A stretch of DNA of 64,000 nucleotides from Christiangramia oceanisediminis. Its GTDB lineage: Bacteria; Bacteroidota; Bacteroidia; Flavobacteriales; Flavobacteriaceae. The notes beneath the pieces are model-generated. The model worked only from the letters and a program-made list of their open reading frames with translations. It ran no database searches and was not told the origin of the DNA. How positions within the stretch are numbered: position 1 is the stretch's first letter; every line of letters starts with the position of its first letter. The DNA is taken from positions 1,550,001 through 1,614,000 of the forward strand of contig NZ_JANCNS010000001.1 in NCBI RefSeq assembly GCF_022570735.2, read 5' to 3'. Positions 44,729-54,165 of this stretch are shown here, piece by piece. The translations under genes were made by a program, and so were the position numbers.

Positions 44729-46306
44729 ATGGAATTTAAATTCGGAGGTTCTGAATATAATCAAAGAACGGTGCTAGGGCATCCTTCAGGACTTTTTGTG
44801 CTTTTCTTTACCGAAATGTGGGAGCGTTTCTCTTATTACGGAATGAGGGCCTTACTCGTACTATTCCTAACCGCCTCATTAATGGACGAAGGTGGATGGG
44901 GCTGGCCCAGGGAAGACGCCTTGATTTTATACGGATGGTACACAGGTTTGGTTTATATCACTCCAATTTTTGGTGGTCTTATAGCAGATAAGCTGTTAGG
45001 TTATAGAAACGCAGTTGTTTGGGGAGCTTTATTAATGACCCTAGGCCATGCTTCCATGGCTCTGGAGGTCTTTACAAATGTTTTCTTTTATTTAGGCCTT
45101 CTCCTGCTGATTTTAGGTAACGGGCTTTTTAAACCGAATATTTCTTCTATTGTTGGACAATTATATAAGACAAACGGAAAGGAAAAGGATGCAGGATATA
45201 CCATTTTCTATATGGGGATCAATGCCGGTGCGTTCCTGGGAATCCTTCTTTGTGGATATATTGGAGAAAAGGTAGGCTGGCATTATGGCTTTGGTCTGGC
45301 TGGTATCTTTATGTTTCTGGGGATGCTACAGTTTTATTTTGCTCAAAAACTTTTCGGAAAAATTGGTTTAACCCCTAAAGAAGCTGCTGCATATAAGCAT
45401 GGGGTTGCAACCGGAGAAGAAGGAGAGGATGAAACAGAAGGTAAGGTTCCAGCAAATGTTCAAAAGGATAGATTGATTGTAATTGGATTCTTTGCATTTT
45501 TCACCATTTTCTTTTGGTGGGCCTTCGAACAGGCTGGTGGATCGATGACTATATTTGCGGCAGATTATACAGACAGGGTTCTAGTAGGTGATCAGGCTTT
45601 AACTTTTAAGATCATTAATTCTGTCATAACCCTGGTTCCGATGGTTGTGATCACCTGGGTTCTGTTCATGCTATTCAGAAATATCTTTAGTGCTTATGCC
45701 AAATCAAATATTTTCCTGGGGCTTAGTTTTGTGATCATTTGGGGTATTGTGATTTGGATGCTTTATCGTGAATTCCTTGCTGATGCTACAGAGGTTCCGG
45801 CTTCGTGGTTCTCGGTATTGAACTCTTTATTTATTATACTTTTTGCACCGGTATTCTCAAAGATCTGGGAAAGCAGATTCAATCCATCTGGTCCGGTTAA
45901 GTTCGCAATAGGTCTGGCTCTTTTGGGTATAGGTTTTGGTGCGCTTGCATACGGAGCATATGGAATTCCGCAGGGTGCGCAAACAGCGTCTGTGAGCATG
46001 ATATGGTTGGTTTTTGCTTACCTGTTCCACACCCTAGGAGAACTTTGCGTGAGTCCTGTGGGGCTGTCTTATATTAGTAAACTTTCACCGAAAAGGCTGG
46101 TAGGTCTTATGTTCGGTGTTTGGTTTATGGCGAATTTCATCGCAAATCTGCTTGCAGGTCTTACGGGAAGTTATATAGACTATATCACTGAAAATTATAA
46201 TATGACCACTTTCTTCATGATATTCACTCTGGTGCCTATAGGAGCCGCTGTAATCATGATGCTTTTGAGCAGGATGCTGGTAAAGAAAATGCATGGTATC
46301 AGTTAA
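44729..46306 (+). CDS. POT family proton-coupled oligopeptide transporter
   Basis: 525-residue inner-membrane symporter for di- and tripeptides, in the MFS superfamily. The POT signature ExxERFxYYG appears as MWERFSYYGMRAL near residue 31, and FYMGINAGAFLG is the second PTR2 motif. About 14 helices can be drawn. It shares a transcript with the DPP-IV-like peptidase. Confidence 0.93.
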   Translation: MEFKFGGSEYNQRTVLGHPSGLFVLFFTEMWERFSYYGMRALLVLFLTASLMDEGGWGWPREDALILYGWYTGLVYITPIFGGLIADKLLGYRNAVVWGALLMTLGHASMALEVFTNVFFYLGLLLLILGNGLFKPNISSIVGQLYKTNGKEKDAGYTIFYMGINAGAFLGILLCGYIGEKVGWHYGFGLAGIFMFLGMLQFYFAQKLFGKIGLTPKEAAAYKHGVATGEEGEDETEGKVPANVQKDRLIVIGFFAFFTIFFWWAFEQAGGSMTIFAADYTDRVLVGDQALTFKIINSVITLVPMVVITWVLFMLFRNIFSAYAKSNIFLGLSFVIIWGIVIWMLYREFLADATEVPASWFSVLNSLFIILFAPVFSKIWESRFNPSGPVKFAIGLALLGIGFGALAYGAYGIPQGAQTASVSMIWLVFAYLFHTLGELCVSPVGLSYISKLSPKRLVGLMFGVWFMANFIANLLAGLTGSYIDYITENYNMTTFFMIFTLVPIGAAVIMMLLSRMLVKKMHGIS

Positions 46307-46327
46307 GTTTCAGTTACCTCAAAAAAG

Positions 46328-46355
46328 AAATGCTCCAGTTTTTGGAGCATTTTTT
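46328..46355 (+). terminator. Terminator of the peptidase-transporter operon
   Basis: AAATGCTCCA (46328-46337) pairs with TGGAGCATTT (46343-46352), then a T tract. The TACTTTG sequence after it is a near-match promoter for the next gene. Confidence 0.85.
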
Positions 46356-46384
46356 GTTACTTTGAAAAGCTAAATGATGAATTT

Positions 46385-46936
46385 ATGAAAAGGACTATCC
46401 TGTTGTTTATCTTTTTAATGGTTGGTGTAGCCCAAATTGGGTTTGCGCAGGAAATCAACTGGATGAGCATGAATGAGGCGCTGGAATTGCAGAAGAAACA
46501 ACCAAAGAAGATCTTTGTTGATGCTTATACTGTTTGGTGCGGGCCCTGTAAAATGCTTGATAAATATACCTTTACCAACAAAGATGTTGTCCGGTATATC
46601 AATGAGAATTACTATGCTGTTAAGTTCAATGCAGAAGGTGACGAAGTGATTCAGTACAGGGATAAGACCTTTAAGAATCCAAATTTTGATCCTGAAAAAA
46701 CAAAAGGTCGTAACAGTGTTCATCAATTTGCTCTTGCCATGGGAGTAAGTGCCTATCCAACTATGGTATTCTTCGATGAAAAAGGAGATTTCATATCTCC
46801 GGTAAAAGGCTATTTAAAGCCTGAGCAGCTGGAGATCTTTCTGAAGGTATTTGCCAGTGACGATTATAAGGAAATGACCACCCAGGAAGCCTGGCAGGAA
46901 TACCAGGAAAATTTTAAAGGAAGTTTTTCAAGCTAA
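46385..46936 (+). CDS. Exported thioredoxin-family protein
   Basis: 183-residue exported thiol protein. Signal peptide about 1-21 (ending IGFAQE). The thioredoxin fold has WCGPC at about residues 51-55 and the cis-Pro in VSAYPTMVFF. An insert between these (DEVIQYRDKTFKNPNFDPEKTKG) is longer than in classical thioredoxins and resembles DUF255/TlpA-like proteins. It probably acts in periplasmic disulfide or heme-assembly reactions. It ends six bases before the convergent comEC stop. Confidence 0.87.
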   Translation: MKRTILLFIFLMVGVAQIGFAQEINWMSMNEALELQKKQPKKIFVDAYTVWCGPCKMLDKYTFTNKDVVRYINENYYAVKFNAEGDEVIQYRDKTFKNPNFDPEKTKGRNSVHQFALAMGVSAYPTMVFFDEKGDFISPVKGYLKPEQLEIFLKVFASDDYKEMTTQEAWQEYQENFKGSFSS

Positions 46937-46942
46937 TGCTTT

Positions 46943-48979
46943 TCATCTTAATCGAAAGGCTCCCTTTTCTGCTGTAATGTGTAGTGGGATATGATGGTCA
47001 TCAGCGGTTTCCTTCCACCTCCTGATCAGGTATCTTGAATTGCTGCCATCTGCTATCAACTTTACGGGTTTGAAATGATTCAGCAGTCTCTCCAGGTTGA
47101 CCTTCGGATTGTTTTTTAAAAGAATGATGTCGGGTTGTATCTTGGTTTTCTCATAAGCAGTTACCGAATCAATCACGAGAATAAGATTATTATGCACTTT
47201 TAGAATGGGCTCTACAGGCCTGAAGCTTAGATTCCTGATTTTTTCCACACGTACATAATCATCGATAAATGAAGGAATCGAAGTCGTATCGCTCAGGATT
47301 GTCAGATTTTCCTGCGATTTCAAGCCTATATAGGTTTCATTACTCCTGTGAAAGATCGTAAGTTCCTGGGATGAGTTGGTCCATTTACCATATAAAACTG
47401 AAGCCTGGAAAAGCAAGATTCCGGTAAATAGTAAAATCAATTTTCTGAAATCTGGTTTAATCAGAACCATGACAAGGATCATGATTATCAGGTATAGAAC
47501 TAGGGTTTGACTCAAACTGATTTCGATATTTTCAATTAAAAAGGTTTCCTGTCGGGCAATTTGTCGGACCAGTAAATTCATTTTATTCAGAACAAATTCC
47601 AGTGAAGCTATAATGAAACCTGGTAGAAGATCTATGCTGGCAAGAAAGATAGCCAGAAAGCCCAGACCCATTATTAATCCTAGTACTGGCAGGATCAAAA
47701 GGTTCGATAATAGGAATAAACCCGGAAACTGGTGAAAATAATATAGACTTAATGGTAATACCCCAATTTGCGCTGCGATACTTACCGTGATGATCTTCCA
47801 GAAATAATCGGGAATTCGTGACTTGAAACTGATCATCTGGTACAACCTGGGTTGAATAAGGATGATTCCCAGAACGGCTAGGTAACTTAACTGGAATCCT
47901 ACCTGGAAGAGCAGGTATGGGTCGTAAACTAACAGGAAAAACAGGGAAAGAAAAAGGCTGTTTATAGTGCTGGTTTTTCTTTTGAGCTGCATGCCTACGG
48001 CGAGGAATGAGAACATACAAACCGCTCTTACTACCGAGGGGCTTAATCCTGTTAATATTGCGAATGCCCAGAGCAGGGAAACGATTGCTATCATTTTTAG
48101 AATGCTGCCGTATGCTAGCTTTCCTAAAGGTTTTAAAAGAAAATTGAGGAATAGCAGTAAGATACCAATATGAAGTCCGGAAATCGCCAGGATGTGTATG
48201 GCTCCGGCAGCTGCATAATCCTGGTATAAATCATTAGTGATATCCCGTCTCTGGCCCAGTATCAAAGCCTGCAGTACAGCCATGGCCTCCGGATTCATTC
48301 CCTGCTTTTTGATGTCATTTATCAATTTCTCTCTTAAATTCCAGGCCATCGCCCTGGTGCTACCGCTATTTTCCTGTATAACGCTAAGCTCTGAAAAATC
48401 CAGGTTAAGTTGTTTGTGAACTTTGAGGCTACGCATATAGCGGGAGTAATCGAACTGGTATGGATTCAAAGGAGACCGAATTGAATCAGGTTTCCAGTGA
48501 ACAATTATTCTTGATCCAGGCTTTATTTGAGCTGTGACAAGACTATCACCCTTAATATTTAACAGGACCCTTCCGTGGATTTCTTCTTTCGAATCAGCCG
48601 TGAAAATTCGGTTTATATCGGCAAGGTAGCGGTGGGTGAAACTGGGTTTAAGCTCCTCGGTAATGCTGATTTCTGCCAGTCTATTCATTTCAGCCTTATC
48701 TGAATGGAGATAATGCCCGGGCTGGTTTTCGGGTTGTGCAAAATAGGCAATTGTAAAGCCTAGGCTTAATACCAAAAGAAAACCGAACAGGCCGGGCCAG
48801 AAATCAACGAAAAGCCGTTGCCTGGAACGAATAAGGCTAAGAAGGAAGAATAGTAAGATGCCTCCCGAAATGCCAATTATAATCCCTGGATCAATTTGAA
48901 CCGGGATATAAAAGGCACAAAGTATACCCGCCATCAGGTAAATGCTAAGGCGCAGGAAGATGAATTGAAACTTCTTCAA
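46943..48979 (-). CDS. ComEC/Rec2 family DNA-uptake channel protein
   Basis: 678-residue inner-membrane protein. An N-terminal DUF4131 region, then the competence domain with HILAISGLHIGILLLFLNFLL and about ten helices. The C-terminal part (about 530-678) has the length and topology of the metallo-beta-lactamase-like domain of long ComEC proteins, but no HxHxDH motif is visible, so the nuclease function is likely lost or carried out by another protein. It is last in the surE-lpxB-NlpC-comEC run; 34 bases separate it from the NlpC gene. Confidence 0.88.
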   Translation of the reverse strand: MKKFQFIFLRLSIYLMAGILCAFYIPVQIDPGIIIGISGGILLFFLLSLIRSRQRLFVDFWPGLFGFLLVLSLGFTIAYFAQPENQPGHYLHSDKAEMNRLAEISITEELKPSFTHRYLADINRIFTADSKEEIHGRVLLNIKGDSLVTAQIKPGSRIIVHWKPDSIRSPLNPYQFDYSRYMRSLKVHKQLNLDFSELSVIQENSGSTRAMAWNLREKLINDIKKQGMNPEAMAVLQALILGQRRDITNDLYQDYAAAGAIHILAISGLHIGILLLFLNFLLKPLGKLAYGSILKMIAIVSLLWAFAILTGLSPSVVRAVCMFSFLAVGMQLKRKTSTINSLFLSLFFLLVYDPYLLFQVGFQLSYLAVLGIILIQPRLYQMISFKSRIPDYFWKIITVSIAAQIGVLPLSLYYFHQFPGLFLLSNLLILPVLGLIMGLGFLAIFLASIDLLPGFIIASLEFVLNKMNLLVRQIARQETFLIENIEISLSQTLVLYLIIMILVMVLIKPDFRKLILLFTGILLFQASVLYGKWTNSSQELTIFHRSNETYIGLKSQENLTILSDTTSIPSFIDDYVRVEKIRNLSFRPVEPILKVHNNLILVIDSVTAYEKTKIQPDIILLKNNPKVNLERLLNHFKPVKLIADGSNSRYLIRRWKETADDHHIPLHITAEKGAFRLR

Positions 48980-49013
48980 TGAATGTTAATTACATCAAGA
49001 AGGTATGAAAAAA

Positions 49014-49553
49014 TTAAATTACTCGCCTGGCCATCACGAAATTAGATCGCCAATAGCCTTCCAGAAGGGAGGAAATGATAACGCCCCGGGAACTTGAAGA
49101 ATGTATAAAGCGGATATTATCGCCTGAAACTTCGGTTACGAGTCCTACATGGTTGATGACTTTTCGGTTTTTGTTGGTTTCAAAGAATAACAGGTCGCCT
49201 GGTTCAACTTCCTCCAGGTACAGCCGTTTGCCTTCTAAAGACATCGCACGGGAAGTCCGTGGAAGACTGATGCCTTCCTCCAGAAAAGAGACATAAACTA
49301 GTCCGGAGCAGTCCATACCCTTACGATCGGTTCCTCCAAACTTATATCTGGTGCCTTCAAATTGAATGGCCGTATTCACGATCCTGTTCACTTTGGCAGG
49401 CGCTTCTTTATTGAGCTTAGCTTCTGAAGGTGCCGGGTTTCGATATTCCCGGGCATTTTCTTTTTTGGTAGTGACAACCCTTGATTTCGACGAGCCGCAG
49501 GAAGTTATGATAAAACTGAAAATAAGAAAGGTTAGAAATCTGGCTATTTTCAT
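49014..49553 (-). CDS. NlpC/P60 (C40) peptidase lipoprotein
   Basis: 179-residue cell-wall endopeptidase. The signal peptide ends in lipobox IITSC. The catalytic Cys lies in DCSGLVYVSFL, the His in INHVGLV and the third residue is the His in IHSSSSRGV. The layout matches Spr/MepS-like enzymes that cut D-Glu-mDAP or mDAP cross-links in peptidoglycan. It starts 13 bases after lpxB. Confidence 0.9.
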   Translation of the reverse strand: MKIARFLTFLIFSFIITSCGSSKSRVVTTKKENAREYRNPAPSEAKLNKEAPAKVNRIVNTAIQFEGTRYKFGGTDRKGMDCSGLVYVSFLEEGISLPRTSRAMSLEGKRLYLEEVEPGDLLFFETNKNRKVINHVGLVTEVSGDNIRFIHSSSSRGVIISSLLEGYWRSNFVMARRVI

Positions 49554-49566
49554 GGTCGTTTATTGA

Positions 49567-50682
49567 TCAATCTTTAATAGAGTTATAGATGAGATTTGCT
49601 GTTTTCTGGCTGGCGCCCGCTCCGCCCAGTTTCTGCTCAAGTTCGTGATAATCTTTAAAGATCCTTTTGCGGTTAGTTTCGTCGAGTATCTTGTTGAGTT
49701 CTGCCTTGAGTTGTTTTTTGTTGAATTCTGTCTGAATTAGTTCTTTAACAACTTCCCTGTTCATGATCAGGTTCACCAGGGAAATATAATCCAGGTTGAT
49801 CACCTGTTTGGCGATCTGGTAAGAAAGATAATTGCCTTTATAACAAACCACTTCCGGGACTTTGAACAAAGCGGTTTCCAGGGTCGCTGTACCCGAAGTG
49901 ACCAGTGCTGCATAGGCAATACTCAGGATATCATAAGTGCGATTCATAATAAGCTTGATGTTCGAGCCTTTCATGAATGAATGATAAAATTCCTTATCCT
50001 GGCTGGGTGCACCGGCAATAACAAACTGGTAATCCTTGAAATCTGAAGTAATGCTGAGCATTACCTGAAGCATTTTTTCGATCTCCTGCTTCCGGCTACC
50101 GGGCAAAAGGGCGATCACCGGGCGGGAATCCAGCCCGTTCTCCCGTTTGAACTGTTCGATGTCTACCGGTTGCCTGTTTTCGATCGCATCCAAAAGCGGG
50201 TGACCCACAAAATGGACTTTAAAATCATGTTTTTTGGTGTAAAAATCCTCTTCAAAGGGAAGGATCACGTACATCTCATCCACATCCCGCTTGATCTTTT
50301 TTATGCGATTCTCCTTCCAGGCCCATATTTGAGGAGAGATATAGTAATGGGTTTTATAAGATTCATTCCGGGCCCACTCTGCAATTCGCATATTGAATCC
50401 CGGGTAGTCTATAAAAATGATCACATCGGGGTTAAAGGCATTGATGTCTTCCTTGCAAAATTTGATGTTTTTAAGGATGGTCCTGATGTTTAAAAGCACT
50501 TCCGCAAAACCCATAAAAGCCAGTTCCCGGTAATGCTTAACCAGGGTGCCACCCTGTTTTTCCATGAGTTCTCCACCCCAAAACCGAAATTCGGCATTTT
50601 CATCGACCTTTTTGAGAGCTTTCATGAGGTTGGAGGCATGAAGGTCTCCTGAAGCTTCACCGGCTATGAGGTAATACTTCAT
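49567..50682 (-). CDS. lpxB: Lipid-A-disaccharide synthase LpxB
   Basis: 371-residue GT19 glycosyltransferase that joins UDP-diacylglucosamine and lipid X. I chose ATG 50682, since the protein then starts MKYYLIAGEASGDLHASNL, the family N-terminus; a longer open frame would add about 20 residues translated from the upstream gene. LLPGSRKQEIEKML and SGTATLE are the sugar-nucleotide motifs. It lies one base after the small membrane protein gene. Confidence 0.95.
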   Translation of the reverse strand: MKYYLIAGEASGDLHASNLMKALKKVDENAEFRFWGGELMEKQGGTLVKHYRELAFMGFAEVLLNIRTILKNIKFCKEDINAFNPDVIIFIDYPGFNMRIAEWARNESYKTHYYISPQIWAWKENRIKKIKRDVDEMYVILPFEEDFYTKKHDFKVHFVGHPLLDAIENRQPVDIEQFKRENGLDSRPVIALLPGSRKQEIEKMLQVMLSITSDFKDYQFVIAGAPSQDKEFYHSFMKGSNIKLIMNRTYDILSIAYAALVTSGTATLETALFKVPEVVCYKGNYLSYQIAKQVINLDYISLVNLIMNREVVKELIQTEFNKKQLKAELNKILDETNRKRIFKDYHELEQKLGGAGASQKTANLIYNSIKD

Positions 50683-50683
50683 T

Positions 50684-50965
50684 TTAAAAGAATTTATAGA
50701 TTGCAACGGCAACGGCAACGCTAACGGTTGCCAACAGGACACCCCGCGCGTGGTAATTCTGTTTCTTTTTCAGGAAAACAAAGAATGGCAGGAAATTGAT
50801 GACCGCTCCTAGGGCAATGATCTTTCCCAGGTAATCGTTTTCCACCGCATCTTTCAAGGTGGCGTCGAGGTCGGCCCTGGATAACAGGGTGACGTAGAGG
50901 ATCACTCCGCCTATATTAGCTGCGATTCCCGTAAGAAAACCTATAAAGACATTCTGTTTAATCAT
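50684..50965 (-). CDS. 93-residue membrane protein between surE and lpxB
   Basis: Three hydrophobic helices (about 6-26, 46-65 and 75-92). It overlaps surE by eight bases and lies one base before lpxB, so it is translationally tied to both. No motif seen; its position suggests a link to lipid A or envelope work. Confidence 0.8.
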   Translation of the reverse strand: MIKQNVFIGFLTGIAANIGGVILYVTLLSRADLDATLKDAVENDYLGKIIALGAVINFLPFFVFLKKKQNYHARGVLLATVSVAVAVAIYKFF

Positions 50966-51740
50966 TGAGAGACCAGCTGCTTAAATCTTTTATAAATTGA
51001 TGGGCGGTAAGGTCGAATTGTACGGGAACCACGGAAACATAACCTTCTTCCAGTGCCTTTTCGTCGGTATCCTCACCTTCATCCATATTTATGAATTTTC
51101 CGGTTAACCAATAATATTCACGTCCCTGCGGATTGGTTCTTTTATCAAATTCTTCTTCCCAGTGGGCATTAGCCTGCCTGCAAACCTTGATCCCTTTAAT
51201 TTCAGATTCCTTGAGTTTTGGAAAATTCACATTTAAAACAACTCCTTTTGGGAGTCCATTTTTAAGGACATTACGGGTAATGGTCTTGACAAATTTCCGG
51301 GTGGGTTCAAAATCAGCATTCAGCGAATAGTCCAGTAACGAGAAACCAATAGCAGGAATTCCTTCGATACCTGCTTCAACCGCGGCGCTCATAGTTCCCG
51401 AATAGATCACGTTGATAGAAGAATTTGAGCCATGATTGATCCCGCTCACGCATAGATCGGGTTTTCGGTGGAGGATCTCCTGGGTTGCTATCTTAACACA
51501 GTCGGCAGGGGTACCGGAACAACTATATTCTTTATGTTTATAAGTTTCCTTGATGGTTACCTGTTCGCAAAAAAGGGTGTCACTAATGGTGATCGCATGT
51601 CCCATGCCGCTCTGGGGGCTGTCTGGCGCTACCACCACAACATCACCAATTTCTTTCATTACTTCAACAAGGGTTCTGATTCCAGGTGCGGTTATCCCAT
51701 CATCATTGGTAACCAGGATAAGTGGTTTTTTCTTTTCCAT
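50958..51740 (-). CDS. surE: 5'/3'-nucleotidase SurE
   Basis: 260-residue cytosolic metal-dependent nucleoside monophosphatase. The N-terminal VTNDDGITAPGI holds the metal-binding Asp pair; SGTPADCVKIA and VSGINHGSNSS are the other signature motifs. It is the first gene of the run leading to comEC and is divergent from the protease gene. Confidence 0.95.
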   Translation of the reverse strand: MEKKKPLILVTNDDGITAPGIRTLVEVMKEIGDVVVVAPDSPQSGMGHAITISDTLFCEQVTIKETYKHKEYSCSGTPADCVKIATQEILHRKPDLCVSGINHGSNSSINVIYSGTMSAAVEAGIEGIPAIGFSLLDYSLNADFEPTRKFVKTITRNVLKNGLPKGVVLNVNFPKLKESEIKGIKVCRQANAHWEEEFDKRTNPQGREYYWLTGKFINMDEGEDTDEKALEEGYVSVVPVQFDLTAHQFIKDLSSWSLND

Positions 51741-51885
51741 TAAGAAATATTTGGTTCAGCTAAAATAAGAATTTAAATAAGGAAACCTTATATTAGTAGT
51801 TTAACAAATTGATGGCGATTTGTACTTTGTTGGCATAGTTTTTACTATAATTATGCTAACCACGAAGATGAAATTAAAACGAGTT

Positions 51886-54027
51886 ATGAAAAGGAATTTT
51901 AAATTATTGGCGGTTATCCTATTAATGGCCGCCGCTGCCTGTAGTTTTACTACCAAAAACTTTGATGACCCCAATAAGGATAAGCTTTTGATAGATCTTA
52001 TCACCTATGTGCTTAATCAGGGACATTATGATGCGAAGGATATCAATGACGAATTCTCTGCCAATGTATACGAGGATTACCTGGAAGGCCTGGATCCTTC
52101 AAAACGTTTTTTATATGCTGAAGACATTAAGGAATTCAATGCCTATAGGGATAAGATTGATGACGAGATAAAGAACAAGAATATCGAATTCTTCAACCTT
52201 ACCCATGAGCGTTTGCTTAATAGGATGGAAGAGGCACGGATACTTTATAAGGACATTCTGTCTCAGCCTTTCGATTTTACCGAAGACGAAAGGATCAATA
52301 CCGATTTTGATGAACTGGACTATGTTTCTTCAAAAGAGGAAATGAGGAAAAGGTGGAAAGAACAGTTGAAGTTCAACACTCTTATCACCTATTACGATAT
52401 GAAGCAGGATGAAGAGACCAAGAAAGAAAAAGATGCTTCATATGAAATGAAATCTGATACACAATTGGAAAAAGAAGCCAGGGAAACCACGATGTCTAAC
52501 CTGGACAGGTATTATGATTTCACCGATGATCTTGAAAGAGATGACTATTTTTCAATTTATATAAATGCCATTGTTGAGGAATTCGATCCTCATACCTTTT
52601 ATTTTGCACCTCAGGATAAGGACAGATTCGATATACAGATGTCTGGTAAACTGGAAGGGATTGGTGCTCGGTTGATGAAAGAGAATGATGATATCACGAT
52701 CACCGAGGTGATTTCTGGAGGCCCGGCCTGGAGGAGCGATCAGCTTGGCGAAGGTGATGTGATCTTAAAAGTTAAGCAGGCTGATGAGAAGGAGGCTGTT
52801 AGTATCGTAGGTATGAGACTGGATGATGCAGTAGACCTTATAAAAGGCCCTAAGAATACTGAGGTTACTTTAACCGTTCGCAAAAAGGTCATGGGTAATA
52901 TCGAGGAAATCACCCTTACAAGAGATGTGATCGAGATCGAAGAGACCTATGCAAAAGCTTCAGTGGTTGAAAAAGAAGGTAGAAAATACGGGGTGATCAA
53001 TCTTCCTAAATTCTATTTCGATATGACCGATTACGAAGAGCGCAACGCGGCTTCAGATATCAAACAGGATATAATAAGATTGAAAGAAGAAGGCATGGAA
53101 GGACTTGTTTTAGACCTTAGAAACAACGGAGGTGGATCTTTAAAGACCGTTGTTGACATCGCCGGGATGTTCATTGAAGAAGGGCCTATTGTTCAGGTTA
53201 AATCAAATGGGCAACGCAAGGAAGTGTTGAGAGATCAGGATCCCCAGGTTCTTTGGGACGGTCCATTAGTAATCCTGGTGAATGAACTTTCGGCTTCAGC
53301 TTCAGAAATCCTCGCAGCTGCTATGCAGGATTACAAAAGAGCCATCATTATTGGTAGCAAACAAACCTATGGAAAAGGAACGGTTCAGAATGTGATCGAT
53401 CTTAACAGGTGGATCAAAGGTAACGATATGGGTGATATGGGTGCTCTAAAGATCACTACCCAGAAATTCTATCGTGTAGATGGAGGATCTACTCAGCTTG
53501 AAGGAGTAAAGAGTGACGTGGTGGTTCCAGATAGATACAGCTTTGTAGACATCGGTGAAAAAGACCAGGAAAATCCATTGCCATGGGATAAGATCGATGC
53601 AGCCAAATATGACACCTGGGAAGGTTATGTTGGTTTCGAAGAGGCTATAGAAGCCAGTAAAAAGCGTATGAGCCAGAATGAGCAGCTTAAACTTATCGAG
53701 GAAAATGCAAGATGGGTAAAAACCCAAAGTGATAATTCCAGCTACCCGCTTAATTATGCTCAGTATGCCAGTGAAGCTAAAATGGAAAAGGAAAAGCTTA
53801 AAGAGTTTGACGCCATAAAAGATTATCAAACAGATCTTACTTATAGCTCCCTGCCTTATGAGAAGGAGTTGTTTGTGAATGACACGATTCTTAAGGAGAA
53901 AAGGGAAAGATGGCATCAAAGCCTAAGCAAGGATGTTTATATGGAAGAAGCGATTAATGTTCTTTCAGATATGAAACTTAACAATATCAAACTTGCCGGA
54001 GTAGATAAGAAAAAAGTAAAGAACTAA
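51886..54027 (+). CDS. Tail-specific (C-terminal processing) protease, S41 family
   Basis: 713-residue exported protease that degrades or trims periplasmic proteins from their C-termini. I chose ATG 51886, giving the signal peptide KRNFKLLAVILLMAAAACSF with a lipobox-like end; ATG 51868 would add six residues. A long N-terminal helical region (about 30-215) precedes a PDZ domain (about 235-330), the S41 core with NELSASASEILAAA and the catalytic Lys in TYGKGTVQ, and a DUF3340 C-terminal part. This is the Tsp/Prc layout. Confidence 0.92.
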   Translation: MKRNFKLLAVILLMAAAACSFTTKNFDDPNKDKLLIDLITYVLNQGHYDAKDINDEFSANVYEDYLEGLDPSKRFLYAEDIKEFNAYRDKIDDEIKNKNIEFFNLTHERLLNRMEEARILYKDILSQPFDFTEDERINTDFDELDYVSSKEEMRKRWKEQLKFNTLITYYDMKQDEETKKEKDASYEMKSDTQLEKEARETTMSNLDRYYDFTDDLERDDYFSIYINAIVEEFDPHTFYFAPQDKDRFDIQMSGKLEGIGARLMKENDDITITEVISGGPAWRSDQLGEGDVILKVKQADEKEAVSIVGMRLDDAVDLIKGPKNTEVTLTVRKKVMGNIEEITLTRDVIEIEETYAKASVVEKEGRKYGVINLPKFYFDMTDYEERNAASDIKQDIIRLKEEGMEGLVLDLRNNGGGSLKTVVDIAGMFIEEGPIVQVKSNGQRKEVLRDQDPQVLWDGPLVILVNELSASASEILAAAMQDYKRAIIIGSKQTYGKGTVQNVIDLNRWIKGNDMGDMGALKITTQKFYRVDGGSTQLEGVKSDVVVPDRYSFVDIGEKDQENPLPWDKIDAAKYDTWEGYVGFEEAIEASKKRMSQNEQLKLIEENARWVKTQSDNSSYPLNYAQYASEAKMEKEKLKEFDAIKDYQTDLTYSSLPYEKELFVNDTILKEKRERWHQSLSKDVYMEEAINVLSDMKLNNIKLAGVDKKKVKN

Positions 54028-54046
54028 CTCTGCAGTATAATTTACA

Positions 54047-54075
54047 AGCCCGGAAATTGTTTTCCGGGTTTTTTT
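54047..54075 (+). terminator. Terminator of the tail-specific protease gene
   Basis: CCCGGAAA (54049-54056) pairs with TTTCCGGG (54061-54068), then TTTTTTT. Confidence 0.87.
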
Positions 54076-54087
54076 ATGTCCTATATT

Positions 54088-54165
54088 ATGAAAAGAAAGT
54101 ACGTCTATCCGGTTTTGATACTTATCGTAGCGGCCGCATTACTACTCGCCGATAAATGTGCCTGA
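54088..54165 (+). CDS. Possible 25-residue secreted or membrane peptide
   Basis: Short frame just after the protease terminator: basic start (KRKYVYPV), one hydrophobic helix, then DKCA. An in-frame ATG at 54076 would add four residues. Its stop touches the rodA stop on the other strand. It has no promoter I can see and may be chance. Confidence 0.2.
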   Translation: MKRKYVYPVLILIVAAALLLADKCA

